The notes beneath the pieces were generated by a model that saw only the letters and a list, made by a program, of their open reading frames with translations, was not told the origin of the DNA and searched no databases. The position numbers and the translations under genes were made by a program. Below, in pieces: positions 36,950-48,533 of a stretch of DNA of 64,000 nucleotides (position 1 is its first letter; each line of letters begins with the position of its first letter). Where the stretch lies: the NCBI GenBank assembly GCA_016802295.1, contig JAESIW010000137.1:1355318-1419317 (forward strand), given 5' to 3'. Origin of the DNA: Brachionus rotundiformis (taxonomy: Eukaryota > Rotifera > Eurotatoria > Ploima > Brachionidae).

Positions 36950-38055
36950 TTATTTGTTTGTTTGTACTTTGTCTTCTGTAACAGCGTATCCAAAAGAAGC
37001 TTGTATGGCCTTGTCACTATGAAGCACTGTACCAATCAAGCCACCGATAAAGAGCATCTTAATTTGAGTTCCTAAATAGTTCCAGACAAATGGAACCTGA
37101 TTCATGTGATATTTGAATGAAGATGTCGTAATTCCGGAAAAAAAGCCCTTGGTATCTTTCCAAGACTTTTTCCAGACATATGGGTTGGGTGTTTGATCTC
37201 TTAAATAGGGAAATAATGCATTTATCCATCCAGTAATAAATGGACCCCCAGATCCACCATTAACTTAATAAATTTTTTAGTTTAATTCTTAAATACTTTT
37301 AGATTCTGGATACCTTTATAAATTTGATTCCAAAATTGATTATCAACTTTATTATCAAAAACACTTATAAAATTATTGAGTATTTCTTTAAGTCCATTTT
37401 CATACCACTGTTTAAATTCTGGTATCAACTCAATAATTTTTAGAGTCTTGGTTGTCAAATTTTGCCAGTCTTGTTTATCACCGTGAATTCTAATTTCCGG
37501 AATACCACACATGGTACTTACTTCGTATTCAAAGTACTTTTGCATGGCATCCATCAAGACTATTTGAGAGACAACTCGGGAGCATTTTGTGGTCGTCGTA
37601 AAGCCAGATACCAATGTATCAGCTACATCATTTTTTGTCAGATCTCGTATTTTGTCAGAAAATTCATCAATAACCTCGTGCCATGGATTGCTTTGAGAAT
37701 TCAAAACGAAATCATCTCGCCTAATTTCTATCTTTTTTTTTCCATCATGGTCTACAAATTTGTATCTGAGCTGTTCAGAATTTTTGTTTATGTGAGTTGA
37801 CACAGCACTTGATATCAAATACCAGATAATGTCCGGTGTGATTATTAGAGGAAGGTGACTAGAGTAGGCCACGTGAACAGCATTCACAAAAGGGTGAATA
37901 AGCGATCCAATCATATCATTATCTATTTCGGATTTAACATATTGAATATGTTCGTCTGAAATTTTAACAAGCTGTTTAATTGCCTCTCTAGGTGCTATTT
38001 GGTTTATGTCTGTTGGTTGTCCAATTTTAATACTATTTGGCTTTAGAATCTTCAT
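36950..38055 (-). CDS. DUF4419 family protein
   Basis: Two exons on the minus strand, 38055-37314 and 37263-36950 (50-bp intron, phase 1), encode 351 residues. ATG at 38055 is the first in frame; an in-frame stop lies just upstream. The family signature is clear: HPFVNAVHVAYSSHLPLII then TPDIIWYLISSAVSTHINKN, TTTTKCSRVVSQIVLMDAMQ then KYFEYEVSTMCGIPEIRIHG, and KQDWQNLTTK. The second exon has GWINALFPYLRD, VPFVWNYLGTQIKMLFIGGL and FGYAVTEDK, all typical of the C-terminal half. No signal peptide or TM segment, so it is probably cytosolic. The biochemical function of the family is unknown. It is patchily distributed in fungi and animals. Confidence 0.85.
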
Positions 38056-38402
38056 TTTCAATCGTTTAAAAATTTAAAATAAAATTTCGGATAGTTACTA
38101 AATTAAAATGGAAAATAACTTATGATAAAAACATAAAAATATTTGAATATTTATAATTTGCTATATATCATAAATACTGAAGATTTTTAAATTTATTCAT
38201 TGTTCTTTATTACTCATTTAATTTTATATTAATCAAGTAATTTCATGAATATTATTGAGAAATTTAAAATCACATTGAAAATAATTTCATGTACCAATAT
38301 TGATTATAAAAGTTATTTTTTAAATAAAAATTTTATTAAACAAAAAAAAATTTATCTATAAATACATAAAATGAATGAAATTTTATTTAAAGCTTAAAAT
38401 AT
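38056..38402. other. Intergenic between two minus-strand genes
   Basis: AT-rich; presumably contains the DUF4419 promoter and the 3' end of the lectin/CUB gene. Nothing specific is recognised. Confidence 0.5.
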
Positions 38403-40423
38403 TTAATCTGAAAAAGAAACATTTAAAGGTATTTGATAATCATTAGGTTCATTTTCATTATTAATAGCATTTTTATCATCGGTTTCACTATCTACAAGGG
38501 TTTTTTCAACTTCAATAATAGTTTTAAAAATGGTCTGAGTAGATTCTTCGGCTAGAGCTTCATCGCTGTTGCTCTCATCAAAACACGATCTATACACATT
38601 TTTAATTCCAGTTTTATTCAATTTTTGATAATCGTTATCTGTTTCTTGTTGGTCAATGCCAATGTCTTTTGATGGCGGAAGAGTCTTAGGAGCTGAGGGA
38701 GTTGAAGTTAAGGCCGATTCAAATTTGGACAAAGACAAATCTGAATGTGATCCAGTTTTTTTAGATTCATTATTAGCATGTTCCATATAGAAAGTTGCTT
38801 CTGGACAACCACTGACCAAACCACTCGCCTGAATATAACAATATTCATTTACCTTTGAAGAATGGCTATCTTTTGCATTTTGTTTGGTATTGAATATTTC
38901 AGCATAGGCTTCAGGAGAACCAGATTTACCATTGATTTCACTAATGCTATTCTTAATCAAAACAAGCTTGACAGAATCATCAGACATTTTTTTTTTATCT
39001 ATGACATTCAAGGCATTTCCGATATTTGAACTGCTCGTTGCCAAAACAATACTTTTATTCAATGCTAAATTATTAGATTCCAAGTAGCCATTTACCAAAG
39101 ACGTGTCATTAAGATGTGAATTGTTCGCTATCAGATAAGGATCCAAATATTTGACAGAATTGGAAAAAAATGCTTTTCTATTCATTGTAATCAAAAAAAT
39201 AATGACTGATGTTAACACAATTATTAAAACTACAAGAGATATGATTGTTTTTGTAGTTAGTTCATTCAAGTTGGTTGAAATCGTGTCAATTTTTGGTGTT
39301 TCGCCAACAAAAACATATTTTTCTGGCTCAATTTTTGAACCATCAACCAAATTGCTCGAGTTGGTAGTATTCATATTTTCTGTAAAATTAGTATAAATTA
39401 AAGACTCGTTATAAAGTTCAGTTTGATTGATAATGATTTGACTTTGGTTGGTAAAAAGCATAGACTTAATGGTTGTTGTTTCGGTTTGGTAGGTTTCTTC
39501 AGTAAACTCTATCACTGGATCAGGCTTCTTAATTGCTTCAAAGTACAAAACAAAACCTCTTTGATTAAAAAAAAGATCGCTTCTGAACACTATTGTAGCG
39601 TCAATGGTATCATTGTAGATTAGAGTAAAACTTTTTTTGCCATACAGCTTTTCTTTATTGTTTATCTGTAAATAATCCGTGGGGTTAAAGTGACGCTTGC
39701 TGAGGCCTTCGGTCTCAAGATCTATTAGAAATATTTCGATTCTCTTCAATTGATCATTCATTTGGAGAGTTAACTGGCAAAATTGGCTAGAGTCATATGA
39801 ATTTGGGTAATTTGGTGAATGTATGAAACCAATCAATGGATGATCAACTATCCTGCCTGAACATATATCATACTTTGGAATACTGATATGGTTCATAGAG
39901 TCTAGAATTTTAAAAGTTTAATTTTATTTTATCTTATTTAATTAGAAATGTGTATTACTGGGAATGCATTGGTAAGAAACTGATACAGTTTCTGCCTCGA
40001 AGTCACAGTTAGATCCGTCAAAGCCGTACTGAAATTCTTTGCTTTCCAAATTTATGTTACATTCTTGTTTACCATTGCAAATGTTGGCTAATTCTTGGGT
40101 TGGATAAGCTGAGCACATAGTTAGAGATTTTAATGATTTTGTAGAATTGAGATTGTTTTCTTTGGAACATTGGTTTAAGTAATCATTGGTATACTTTACG
40201 AGAGAAACTATTAAACTTTTAGATGAATCCTGGCAATTAATATTTTTAATTTCATTCTGTGGGTTTTTTTGTAGACATACTGATTCTAATACATATTTTT
40301 CTTGAAAAAAAAATTATTTTTCTAATATTTATCAAACATTTATCAATATTTACCAGAATAAAATAGTTGTGGACAAGTAATTAGAATTAAAAAAGCTAGT
40401 TTAATCTTTAGCTTTGTGGACAT
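38403..40423 (-). CDS. SUEL-like lectin / CUB single-pass membrane protein (paralog A), 636 residues
   Basis: Exons: 40423-40354, 40300-39959, 39901-38403 (introns 53 and 57 bp, both phase 1). Order: signal peptide (LAFLILITCPQLFYS); eight-cysteine SUEL-type galactose-binding-lectin-like domain (about residues 26-138, with NICNGKQECNI and YQCIP); CUB domain with GFIHSPNYPNSYDSSQFC and GFVLYFEAI, holding one of the two usual disulfides; Thr/Asn-rich glycosylatable linker; TM helix IISLVVLIIVLTSVIIFLI; and a tail of about 240 residues. The tail has Tyr motifs (AYAEIF, EYCYIQ, DYQKL, DYQIPL) that could recruit SH2 or adaptor proteins. Probably a cell-surface recognition receptor; ligand unknown. 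Paralogous to the gene at 48534. Confidence 0.8.
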
Positions 40424-43315
40424 TCTAATGGAACTTATTAACTTTTTAAAATCTAAAACAAAAAATAAACTTTAATTTATACAAAAAATGCAACTTTTAA
40501 GTTTGCTTAGAGAATTGACCTTTTTTTTAAGTGTTTGGTCACTAAACTCAATAAAAAATAATGCTATTCTTACTCACAGCTTTACACTGTTTTAATTAAT
40601 AACCTGGAATTTTAAAAAGGAAATTAAAAAAAGTTCTTTGATGACCTTTTTACGCCCATATTTATCTCTAAATCTAAAGTTAGAATTTTATTTTAGATGT
40701 GAAAAAATAATATGATGGCTATCTTTGTTTATCTGATTTGAAGATATAGCAAAATGTATACACAAAACCAGAGACAAAATTAGATTATCTTATCCGATTT
40801 GGTCTCAAAGTGAACATGTCTAGATACCTAATTGAATCCAAGATGCTTTTAAAGATAAATATGCTGTTTTAATCTTTATAAAAAATATCTATTCAATTCG
40901 AATCTTAGGTGTGAAAATATCAAATGACTCTGATCGCTAATGAACCATAAACATGTTATTCAAAACTTTGATGATATAATATTTTAGAATAATTACAGAC
41001 TAGTCAGTAATTTTGTTTTTTACAAATATTTTTATTTCATGTGAATAAAATAACACTTTTTAATTTAATTATTACATTTGTACCGCTACATGGTACTTTG
41101 ATTATAACTAACCAAATTTTTTCTCGATTTACAACTCATAAACAAATTAGTTGGAGTCATACTCTTTTAAATTAACAATATTTTCAAGATGACATGTAAA
41201 AAACTCTTATTGTTCTATATAATTACCATAAAATTGGTTCAGCTTTTTAACAGAGCTTAGCGGCTTTAATCAAGATTATTTATAAGCAGAAAATGATGAA
41301 TGCATTGATCGAATGAATATTCGACCACTGACAAGGCAAGAGAATGTTAAAAAAAATCTTAAGATATGATAATGAGAAATTTAGTCAGTTAACTAAATAT
41401 TTATTTTTTATGTGAATAAAAAAATCATTTAGACCGTTAGGTTAAACTTTTGATAAAATAAATTGGATTTATTTTTTGTCCATAAAGACCTTATCAATTT
41501 AGAACAAGACCACTTCAGATTGCCAAGGTTACCGAACAAATGTACTCGAATTACCCTGTCACATTAGAACTTATTTCACAATAGAATCCAAAGCCTTGAA
41601 GGTATTATTTTATAGGCATCATTTAGCCTTAAATTTTCAATAAAAAAAATTCTTGCCTGAAATTCCTTTAAATTAAATGCCATGGTTTGAGGCGATATTT
41701 TCATCAATTGGCTCAATTACTTTTATCATGAGAGCATTCATTATTTCTCGCACAATGCTGTACCAACTATGTCCCTGTGAAAGAGTGCTCAAGCATTTTC
41801 ATAGAAGAATAAGAAATAAACCCTTGGCTTAGAACAAATATTGGTCATATTGAAAAATTAAATACAGGAAAATTCACTGATGACCTACTAAAATTTCTAT
41901 GTATTTTTAAATCGATTGATATCATGCTGAACTTTAGCATTTACGCTTCATTAATTACTATTTTAATGAATAAAAAATATAAGCCTTGATTTTATAGTCA
42001 ATATCAGACAATGTTTGTTGATGTTGTTAGTAATTAAAGTAATCAAGATTCTCACTAGAATACAACAAACAAAAATATTTACTTTATTTTGGAGAATTTT
42101 TGATCACCTTTTAAATAATATTTTTAAAACTTTTTTTAAGTATCACTTTTATAGTTATTTTATTATTTATCTAATTTTACAATTTATTAAAAATTTGTTT
42201 AGCTTATGTTTAATTTGTAATACTGTGTTTATATTCCTGGAAAAGTATACAAAAATTAACCACTGATAAATAAATGATAGATAATATTTGACAGAAATAT
42301 TATCTAATTTTTCAATGAGAATTTATTTCGCTTATACTTTATTTCTAGTATCTGTGATTCATTTTACAAGCTCAAGTCTGATTTTGCTAGCTGATAAAAA
42401 TCTTAAAGACACAATTTTTAGAAATAAATAAATTTAATAGAATTTTTTCTCTATTCAGTCTATTTTTGATGACCCAAAAATTGTTAAGTAGATTATAAAA
42501 TTTCTAGAATTATTGTTTGGATAATAGTTGGATCAAAAGAAGTCTATTTGTTATTATTCAGTATATCAAAGCGACTCTTCAAGAGACTCAACTTTTTGTT
42601 TTATGAATTTTATTTATCAGACTAAATACTCAAAAATTAATATTTTTCAACTAATTTAAATATTCAACATTTAGAAATGTTCTTAAGAGCATGTTTTGTT
42701 TTTTGAAAACTCAATTAAGAAGTTATTAAAATAATATTGTTCCAGACTGAAGTTTTATTTATTCCAAGACATATTTACAAGTTTGTAAATTTCTGGGATA
42801 TTATGGAATTTAAATAAAAAGTTAATTGTTAAAATACTACTCCAACTAAAATGAATACATTTTTTTTATTTTATTTTTTGTTTAATTTTAGCTATAATGC
42901 TAAAACAAAACACAAGAGAGAATAATGTCCAACAATATTAACAATAATTTTTTAAACTATTTAAATTAAATCTAAGCTAAAAATAAATTGTAAATGAGCT
43001 AAATTAGTATGCTATTAATAATCAGATCAAGATATTAATTTTTAAAATTTTATATTTAACATTTTATTATTATATTTTTTTCTCCAACATTGAATCAATT
43101 TTTTTTTCAAATTTTTAGCTAAACAAAAATAAATTAAAAAACATACGTCTAGATAAAATTTAAAATTAAAAAACTCTAATTTATAACTCTAAAAGTCTAG
43201 TTTTTATAATTATTAAAATTTTTCGTATATTCGTAAAAAAAGAAAAAATTGAGGGAAACGATAAAAAAGATAAAATTCATTCAAACACATATTTACAATA
43301 GGAAAAGGATTTTTA
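40424..43315. other. Intergenic, about 2.9 kb, no gene supported
   Basis: AT-rich. A segment at about 41490-41840 is less AT-rich and may be a decayed element, but I find no defensible motif. The open frame at 42015-42266 (+) is Phe/Ile/Leu-driven and looks random. Confidence 0.45.
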
Positions 43316-43643
43316 TCATTTAATAGGAATTTGCGAAAGTGCCACACAATCTGCGTAAAGTTTGACGGCTCGAATCAGCTTTTCATAGTCTTCTTTTTTC
43401 TCAGCGCGCATAAAGCGAATCAACTGGTTTATATCCCATCCTTGGATGAAATTATATCAGCCAGGCACTCAAACAATTAATCAAAATATTACCTATGGCT
43501 TTGGCAAGCTCTTTGTACTTGTAAATGGGCGACTCGCCACATTCAGGATGAAAATTAAAACTGTTCACTTTTGCTTTTGACATTAGTGTAATCAAAACCA
43601 TGATTAAAAACAAACATATTTTATTCTTGAAATTTAATACCAT
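43316..43643 (-). CDS. Putative small secreted protein, 91 residues, orphan
   Basis: Exons: 43643-43493 and 43440-43316 (52-bp intron, phase 1; donor ATAG/GTAATA, acceptor ATCCAAG). A signal peptide (KICLFLIMVLITLMSKAKVNS) leads to a mature chain of about 63 residues with two cysteines (HPECGES and YADCVAL) and a helical, charged middle (NQLIRFMRAEKKEDYEKLIR). The read-through of exon 1 stops soon, and the spliced version is more coding-like than the unspliced one. Two Cys and a compact helical body suggest a small secreted factor. No homolog is recognised. It lies between the two lectin/CUB genes. Confidence 0.6.
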
Positions 43644-44612
43644 TTTGTTTTGTTATTTAATTTAATAAAATATTTATCTAAAAAAAATCTTGATTTTTAA
43701 AATTAATTAACGACCCAGCCATCCAGCCAAGTTTAATACATTACATGTTTGGTTATTATCACTATTTTAGAAATAATTCTGTCTGATTATTACTTAGCTG
43801 ATGAGAAATCGTTTCAGGTGACTAAAAGCCTCAATAAAATATATCTAGTGATTAGCTAAAAATGTTATGTAATTTTTAAGGAAAACAATAAAGATATGTT
43901 TTATGAATCAAATTTTTAATTATATTTCCCCCCCGAAAGTCTAATTAGCTACATTTTGTTAACGTGAGCCTAATAATGTTCTGTTAGACTTGGTGAAATA
44001 ACATAACATGCTGAATTTCTTTAATACGCTTATTGCCAATTGTAGAAAAAATGAATGAAAGCCTAGTTATTCGTATAGGTTCATTGGCAAATTATTATTT
44101 TGAATGAATGAATTAAAATCAAAACGAGATATAATTTTTTTTTATCAAATTAAATGAAAAATACTTCTTTAAATAATTCAAGTGTCACATCTAAATTTTG
44201 GAATAATTTTTAAAAAGTTTGTTAATTAATTGATCGTTTAAAAACGCTTTTCATTATTATTTTTTTTAGTTCTATTAATAGTCTAATTATTTAAAAAAAA
44301 ATAAAATAAAAAACAAAACTGTTTTATTTTGACTAATTATAGAAAAAAACTTATTTCGCAGATTTTAAATATATGCTTTTTTTTTTCCAAACAGTAAGAT
44401 TTTGTTTTGCGTGTCTAAGCATTTCTAAAAATTGAATAAAATTTATACTCAAACATTTTTTTTTATATTATTTCTTGTTGCTGATAAAATTTTTTTAATA
44501 AATATTTCTGGTAAAACTTTATCGTCTAGTATTTAAATGTGCTTTTAGTCGTCGCATTTAAGGTGGAAAAAATTTAATATTCATAAATAATTGAATATTT
44601 GATTTGAATTTA
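43644..44612. other. Intergenic between the two small divergent secreted-protein genes
   Basis: Shared upstream region of two head-to-head small genes. AT-rich, with a CCCCCC run near 43928. No motif can be assigned. Confidence 0.45.
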
Positions 44613-44899
44613 ATGAAGTATTTTGTAATATCTTTGATGAAAGCTGTATTTTGTTTGTCAATTGTTTTCGCCAACTTGTCATATTTAGTTCATTCATTTT
44701 CCAACCAGTTTTCACTCAAAATCAAAGACAATTTATCACCGAGTCCCTTTGTACCACCTGACAATGCTGAGCGAGTCGTCATCTGCGATTCCCGCAGGTA
44801 AATGCAAATAGACCCACATCAACATAGCATGCTTTGGATATTCAAATGAAAATATTTGTTCTCAGACTTGAACTATTGAGCTATGCAGTTCCAATTTAG
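44613..44899 (+). CDS. Putative small secreted peptide precursor, 72 residues, orphan
   Basis: Exons: 44613-44797 and 44866-44899 (68-bp intron, phase 2; donor CGCAG/GTAAAT, acceptor TTCTCAG). The signal peptide is MKYFVISLMKAVFCLSIVFA. The rest is short and ends ERVVICDSRR/LELLSYAVPI, with a dibasic pair exactly at the splice junction that could be a processing site. A C-terminal Gly for amidation is absent. It could be a small peptide precursor, or the second exon may be wrong and the gene continue elsewhere. No family is recognised. Confidence 0.4.
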
Positions 44900-47800
44900 G
44901 AACAGATATCCATTCAGTATTGATTAAATATGTAATTATTGCGTCATGAAAATCTCATTTTAAGAATTTAATTAATAAATTTATCTCATTGAATAAGGAT
45001 ATTAAAAAAAAATTCAGTGAATTTTAATAAAATCAAATAAGTATGAGCAAATTGACTAATTATGTTTGTCAGTAAAAAATATGGTTTCAATAATTCAAAT
45101 TTTTGATCTAAAATTGCCATCAAGAAATTGAATTTTTTTCAAAAATTTATATTTTTTAGTAATGTTACGAAGAAAATACTATTAAAAAAATTGAAACATA
45201 ATATTTCATCTAAAATCAAAAAGAAGAATCAAATTAAAACCTTTATTAAATAATAAAAAATTAAAAAAATGTTTTATTGATTTGACTCAATTAAAAGAAA
45301 TAACCAAAATCCTTTTGCCTCAACAAATAATATAATAATTAGAATATAACAAATTTTGATATATCAGGTGGGGCTGAATTTATTCATAATTTTATACTTA
45401 AGAGTTTAAAAAATATTTAATATCCGTTCTATTGTAAACTAGAATTAACCAGTCACTATACGTATTATTTTTATTCTAATCTCAGTACCCATCTTATAAT
45501 AACTTAATAGATGACTCTTCAAAATAAATTATAATTTTAAAATCAAAAACAAGATATATTTATTTCGATTATTTGAAAAAAAAAGTATTTAGCTTCATAT
45601 GACCTAAAGTTTTGCTCGATCAATCATTTAAAAAGTTTAAATTAATTTCCATTAAGTTAAATATTATTTCTTCAAACTAAAATAACCAAATCTATTGTTC
45701 TAAGGCCTAGTTTTACTATTTTATTCCCTTAAATCAAAAATCCTATTCTACTAATTACAATTTTCTAGTACAAAAATCATGTTCTTTGTATTAATTTTAA
45801 TTTGAATCGAAATTAAATATTTAGGTTGGAACAATTTTTCACAAGGTCAATCTTAGAAAAAAAGTTTAATTTTTATTCTCATTTTTCTATATCAAACTAG
45901 AATTAAATTCATATTTTTTAAATTATTAACTTTTCTATGAAACTAAAAAATATTTTAGCTTAGCCAAGGACCAAATAAAAGAAGGATTTCGCGTGAAAAT
46001 AATTTAATAGGGACAAAAGCCACAACTATTTTCAAACAGATAAAAAATTCTTCTAGTCCAAACTAATTCTTTGTTTATACGTGAGCTATTGTTTATAACA
46101 TACAAACTAGTTGGATATTTGTTAAGAAAGCCACTAGAAATAAGAGATAAATAGTGGCCTTTGAGCTTTTGATTCTATTAATGGGTGATCAAGAGTTGGC
46201 TACTTGCACTAATTGGAAATTTAAGAGCCTAACTGCTTCAAAAGGTGGTATTTATATTAGTTTCACTCACCAACTTTTATCTTAATTTTGTTGTGTCTGG
46301 TTTTTACCATACAACCAATTTTTTATTTTATTTAAAGAACAAATTTTTCATATTTTCTAATTAGTGCGTTAAGTAGCGTATTTTACTAGACCAAGAAGTT
46401 TACGTCACCAAGGAAACTTGAGATTTTAATGAGTAGATCTTAAAATTTAAAATAAACTTGTAAATTTTATATTTGAACTTTATCTCACAAAACCATGTTA
46501 ATTTATTAAATTTGTTCTCCATTTGTTTTTATTTGAAAAGAAATAATTTGTTGTATTTCAAAATATTTTCAATTACAGTTATAAATTGTACAGCAAGCTC
46601 TATGACTCGCATATTGATAATAAAACAATACTTTATTGAGTTTAAATTTTGTATTTTTATATCACAAAAATATATTATATTATTCTTTTTATATAAAACT
46701 TTAAACTATTTTAATTGTAATTTTTATTTTAAATTAGAGAAAATCATTTTTGTCATCACACAATAATTAGGCTAACATTTTAGCTTTATTTGTAGACGCC
46801 TAAAGTAAATAGCAAAAGATTACTACGGCCACGGTTTTATCACCTGAGCCGAAGCTCTTTGAACATTTAACTAAGATTGCCAAATTGATTATCTTATCAT
46901 TTAAGCCTCAAGCTAAAAGATAATCCGATAGACCAAAAATGCAAATGTTTTGATGAGCACAGTGACACATATCCGAAAAAGATATCAAGATTGTTTCGAA
47001 ATTTAGTTTATCACGAAACAAGAGTTAAAAATAAAATATCTTATTCGCAAAATATAGTCTATTCTTGATTTTTTATTCTATATCTAATTTAAAATTGGTA
47101 ATATTTAAAGTTGCCTCGACCAAGTATAAAATTTAGACGAACTTGATGATTTTGAGCAAATTTCACTACTATTTATTTATCTATTAACTTGAATGCAAAC
47201 AAGTATTTTCAAATATTAATACAAACTTAATAGCCAAAGTTAAACAAGTTTTGCATTCTAAATAAATTGGTCCGGTTCTAGTTAAATTTATTTTTTCAAA
47301 AAATTATAATTATAATTTTTTTATATGAATATCAATTCTATTGATCCATGGACCAATTTTTGTGTCAAGTAAAGATTTGCTTAATTTTGTCAATAGGCTG
47401 TATTTATTAAGTATTTTAATCATCAATTCAAATAATTAGTAAAATTTATATTTTTGCTAAAACTGATCCTATTTTTTATCACATTTAGAAAAGTAGACTT
47501 AATTAAATAGGCGATGATTATTTTAGTAAGACTTTCAAGCTGATCGGATTCCATTCTGTGCAGATAAATTACCCCTAAACGAAAGCAATTCTCGTAGGAG
47601 ATTCTTTTCTTATATCTTTATAGAAGGTACATCTGTCTTTTAATTAGAAAAATATGCAAAAGTCATTTAATTTTGATTAAATTTAAGTCAATAGGAAAAT
47701 ATTTTATTAAGAAGCATTATTTCAGGGCGCTAAAGATATAGAAAAAAAAAAAAGCATATTTAGAAACTTAATCACAGAGATAAAATCCGTTTGCATAAAA

Positions 47801-48533
47801 GATAAATGTCTAATGAAGAAATTCGAGCCCAGTTTCCATCAAAGAACACAAGGCAAGTGGAATCTAGAGCATGTTTGTTTAGGCTGATTTTGAATCAACA
47901 GTGCTCAGGTGCCGAATTTTAATAAATTTTTGGGTTAAGAGTGAGCTTAATTTTTAAATATTGGGCCAAACATTGCCTACAATAGTTAGGAGAATTGCGA
48001 GTCAAAATTTTAATTAGTTCGCCTATGGGTAAAAATAGAATTATCACTTTAGTCTTATTTTATTGCCTAAATACTCGAGATTTGTATTCAAGTCAGGCTC
48101 GTTTTGACCATTCAATCACACAATATATTAACGAGTTATGCCTTATCTAAAATTATAAAATAAAAAAATTTTCTTAATCTTTTTATTCATAGTTCTTTAT
48201 TAATATTTGCGTCTTTTCATGGTCCAAGATTAGATCTTGTTTATTAAGCAAATTTGAGGCTTTCAATTTTAGCCTACAAATGTGGTATTATAAATAAATA
48301 AAATTATAAATTTGCCGTATAGGAAAATATTAAATTTAGTTGTCTCGCATTATTTGTCTATTATTACAAACTTTAAAAGGCTTTAAGCAATTCAGCTTAT
48401 TCTTAAAAAATGTTGTTTTAAAAGCCTATTTAAGTTCATTTTAGTCTTGTATGTTTTGTTTTTATTAAATTTTTATTTAAAAATTTTTAGATTTAAAATC
48501 TGGGTTCTCTTTGGGAAAATATTTAAATGAAAA
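44900..48533. other. Intergenic, about 3.6 kb, no gene supported
   Basis: AT-rich throughout, with some less AT-rich islands (about 46830-46980 and 47550-47650). The open frame at 46473-46766 (+) has random AT-driven composition. A T-rich stretch ending in AG at 48490, 44 bases before the next ATG, resembles a splice acceptor in the 5' UTR. Confidence 0.45.

Noticed and set aside
41490..41840. Less AT-rich island that might be a decayed transposon
   Set aside because: No terminal repeats and no recognisable protein motif in any frame.
42015..42266. 83-codon open frame on the plus strand
   Set aside because: Hydrophobic, repetitive Phe/Leu/Ile composition expected from T-rich DNA; no start context or neighbours.
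46473..46766. 97-codon open frame on the plus strand
   Set aside because: Same AT-driven composition; not supported by splice signals or domains.
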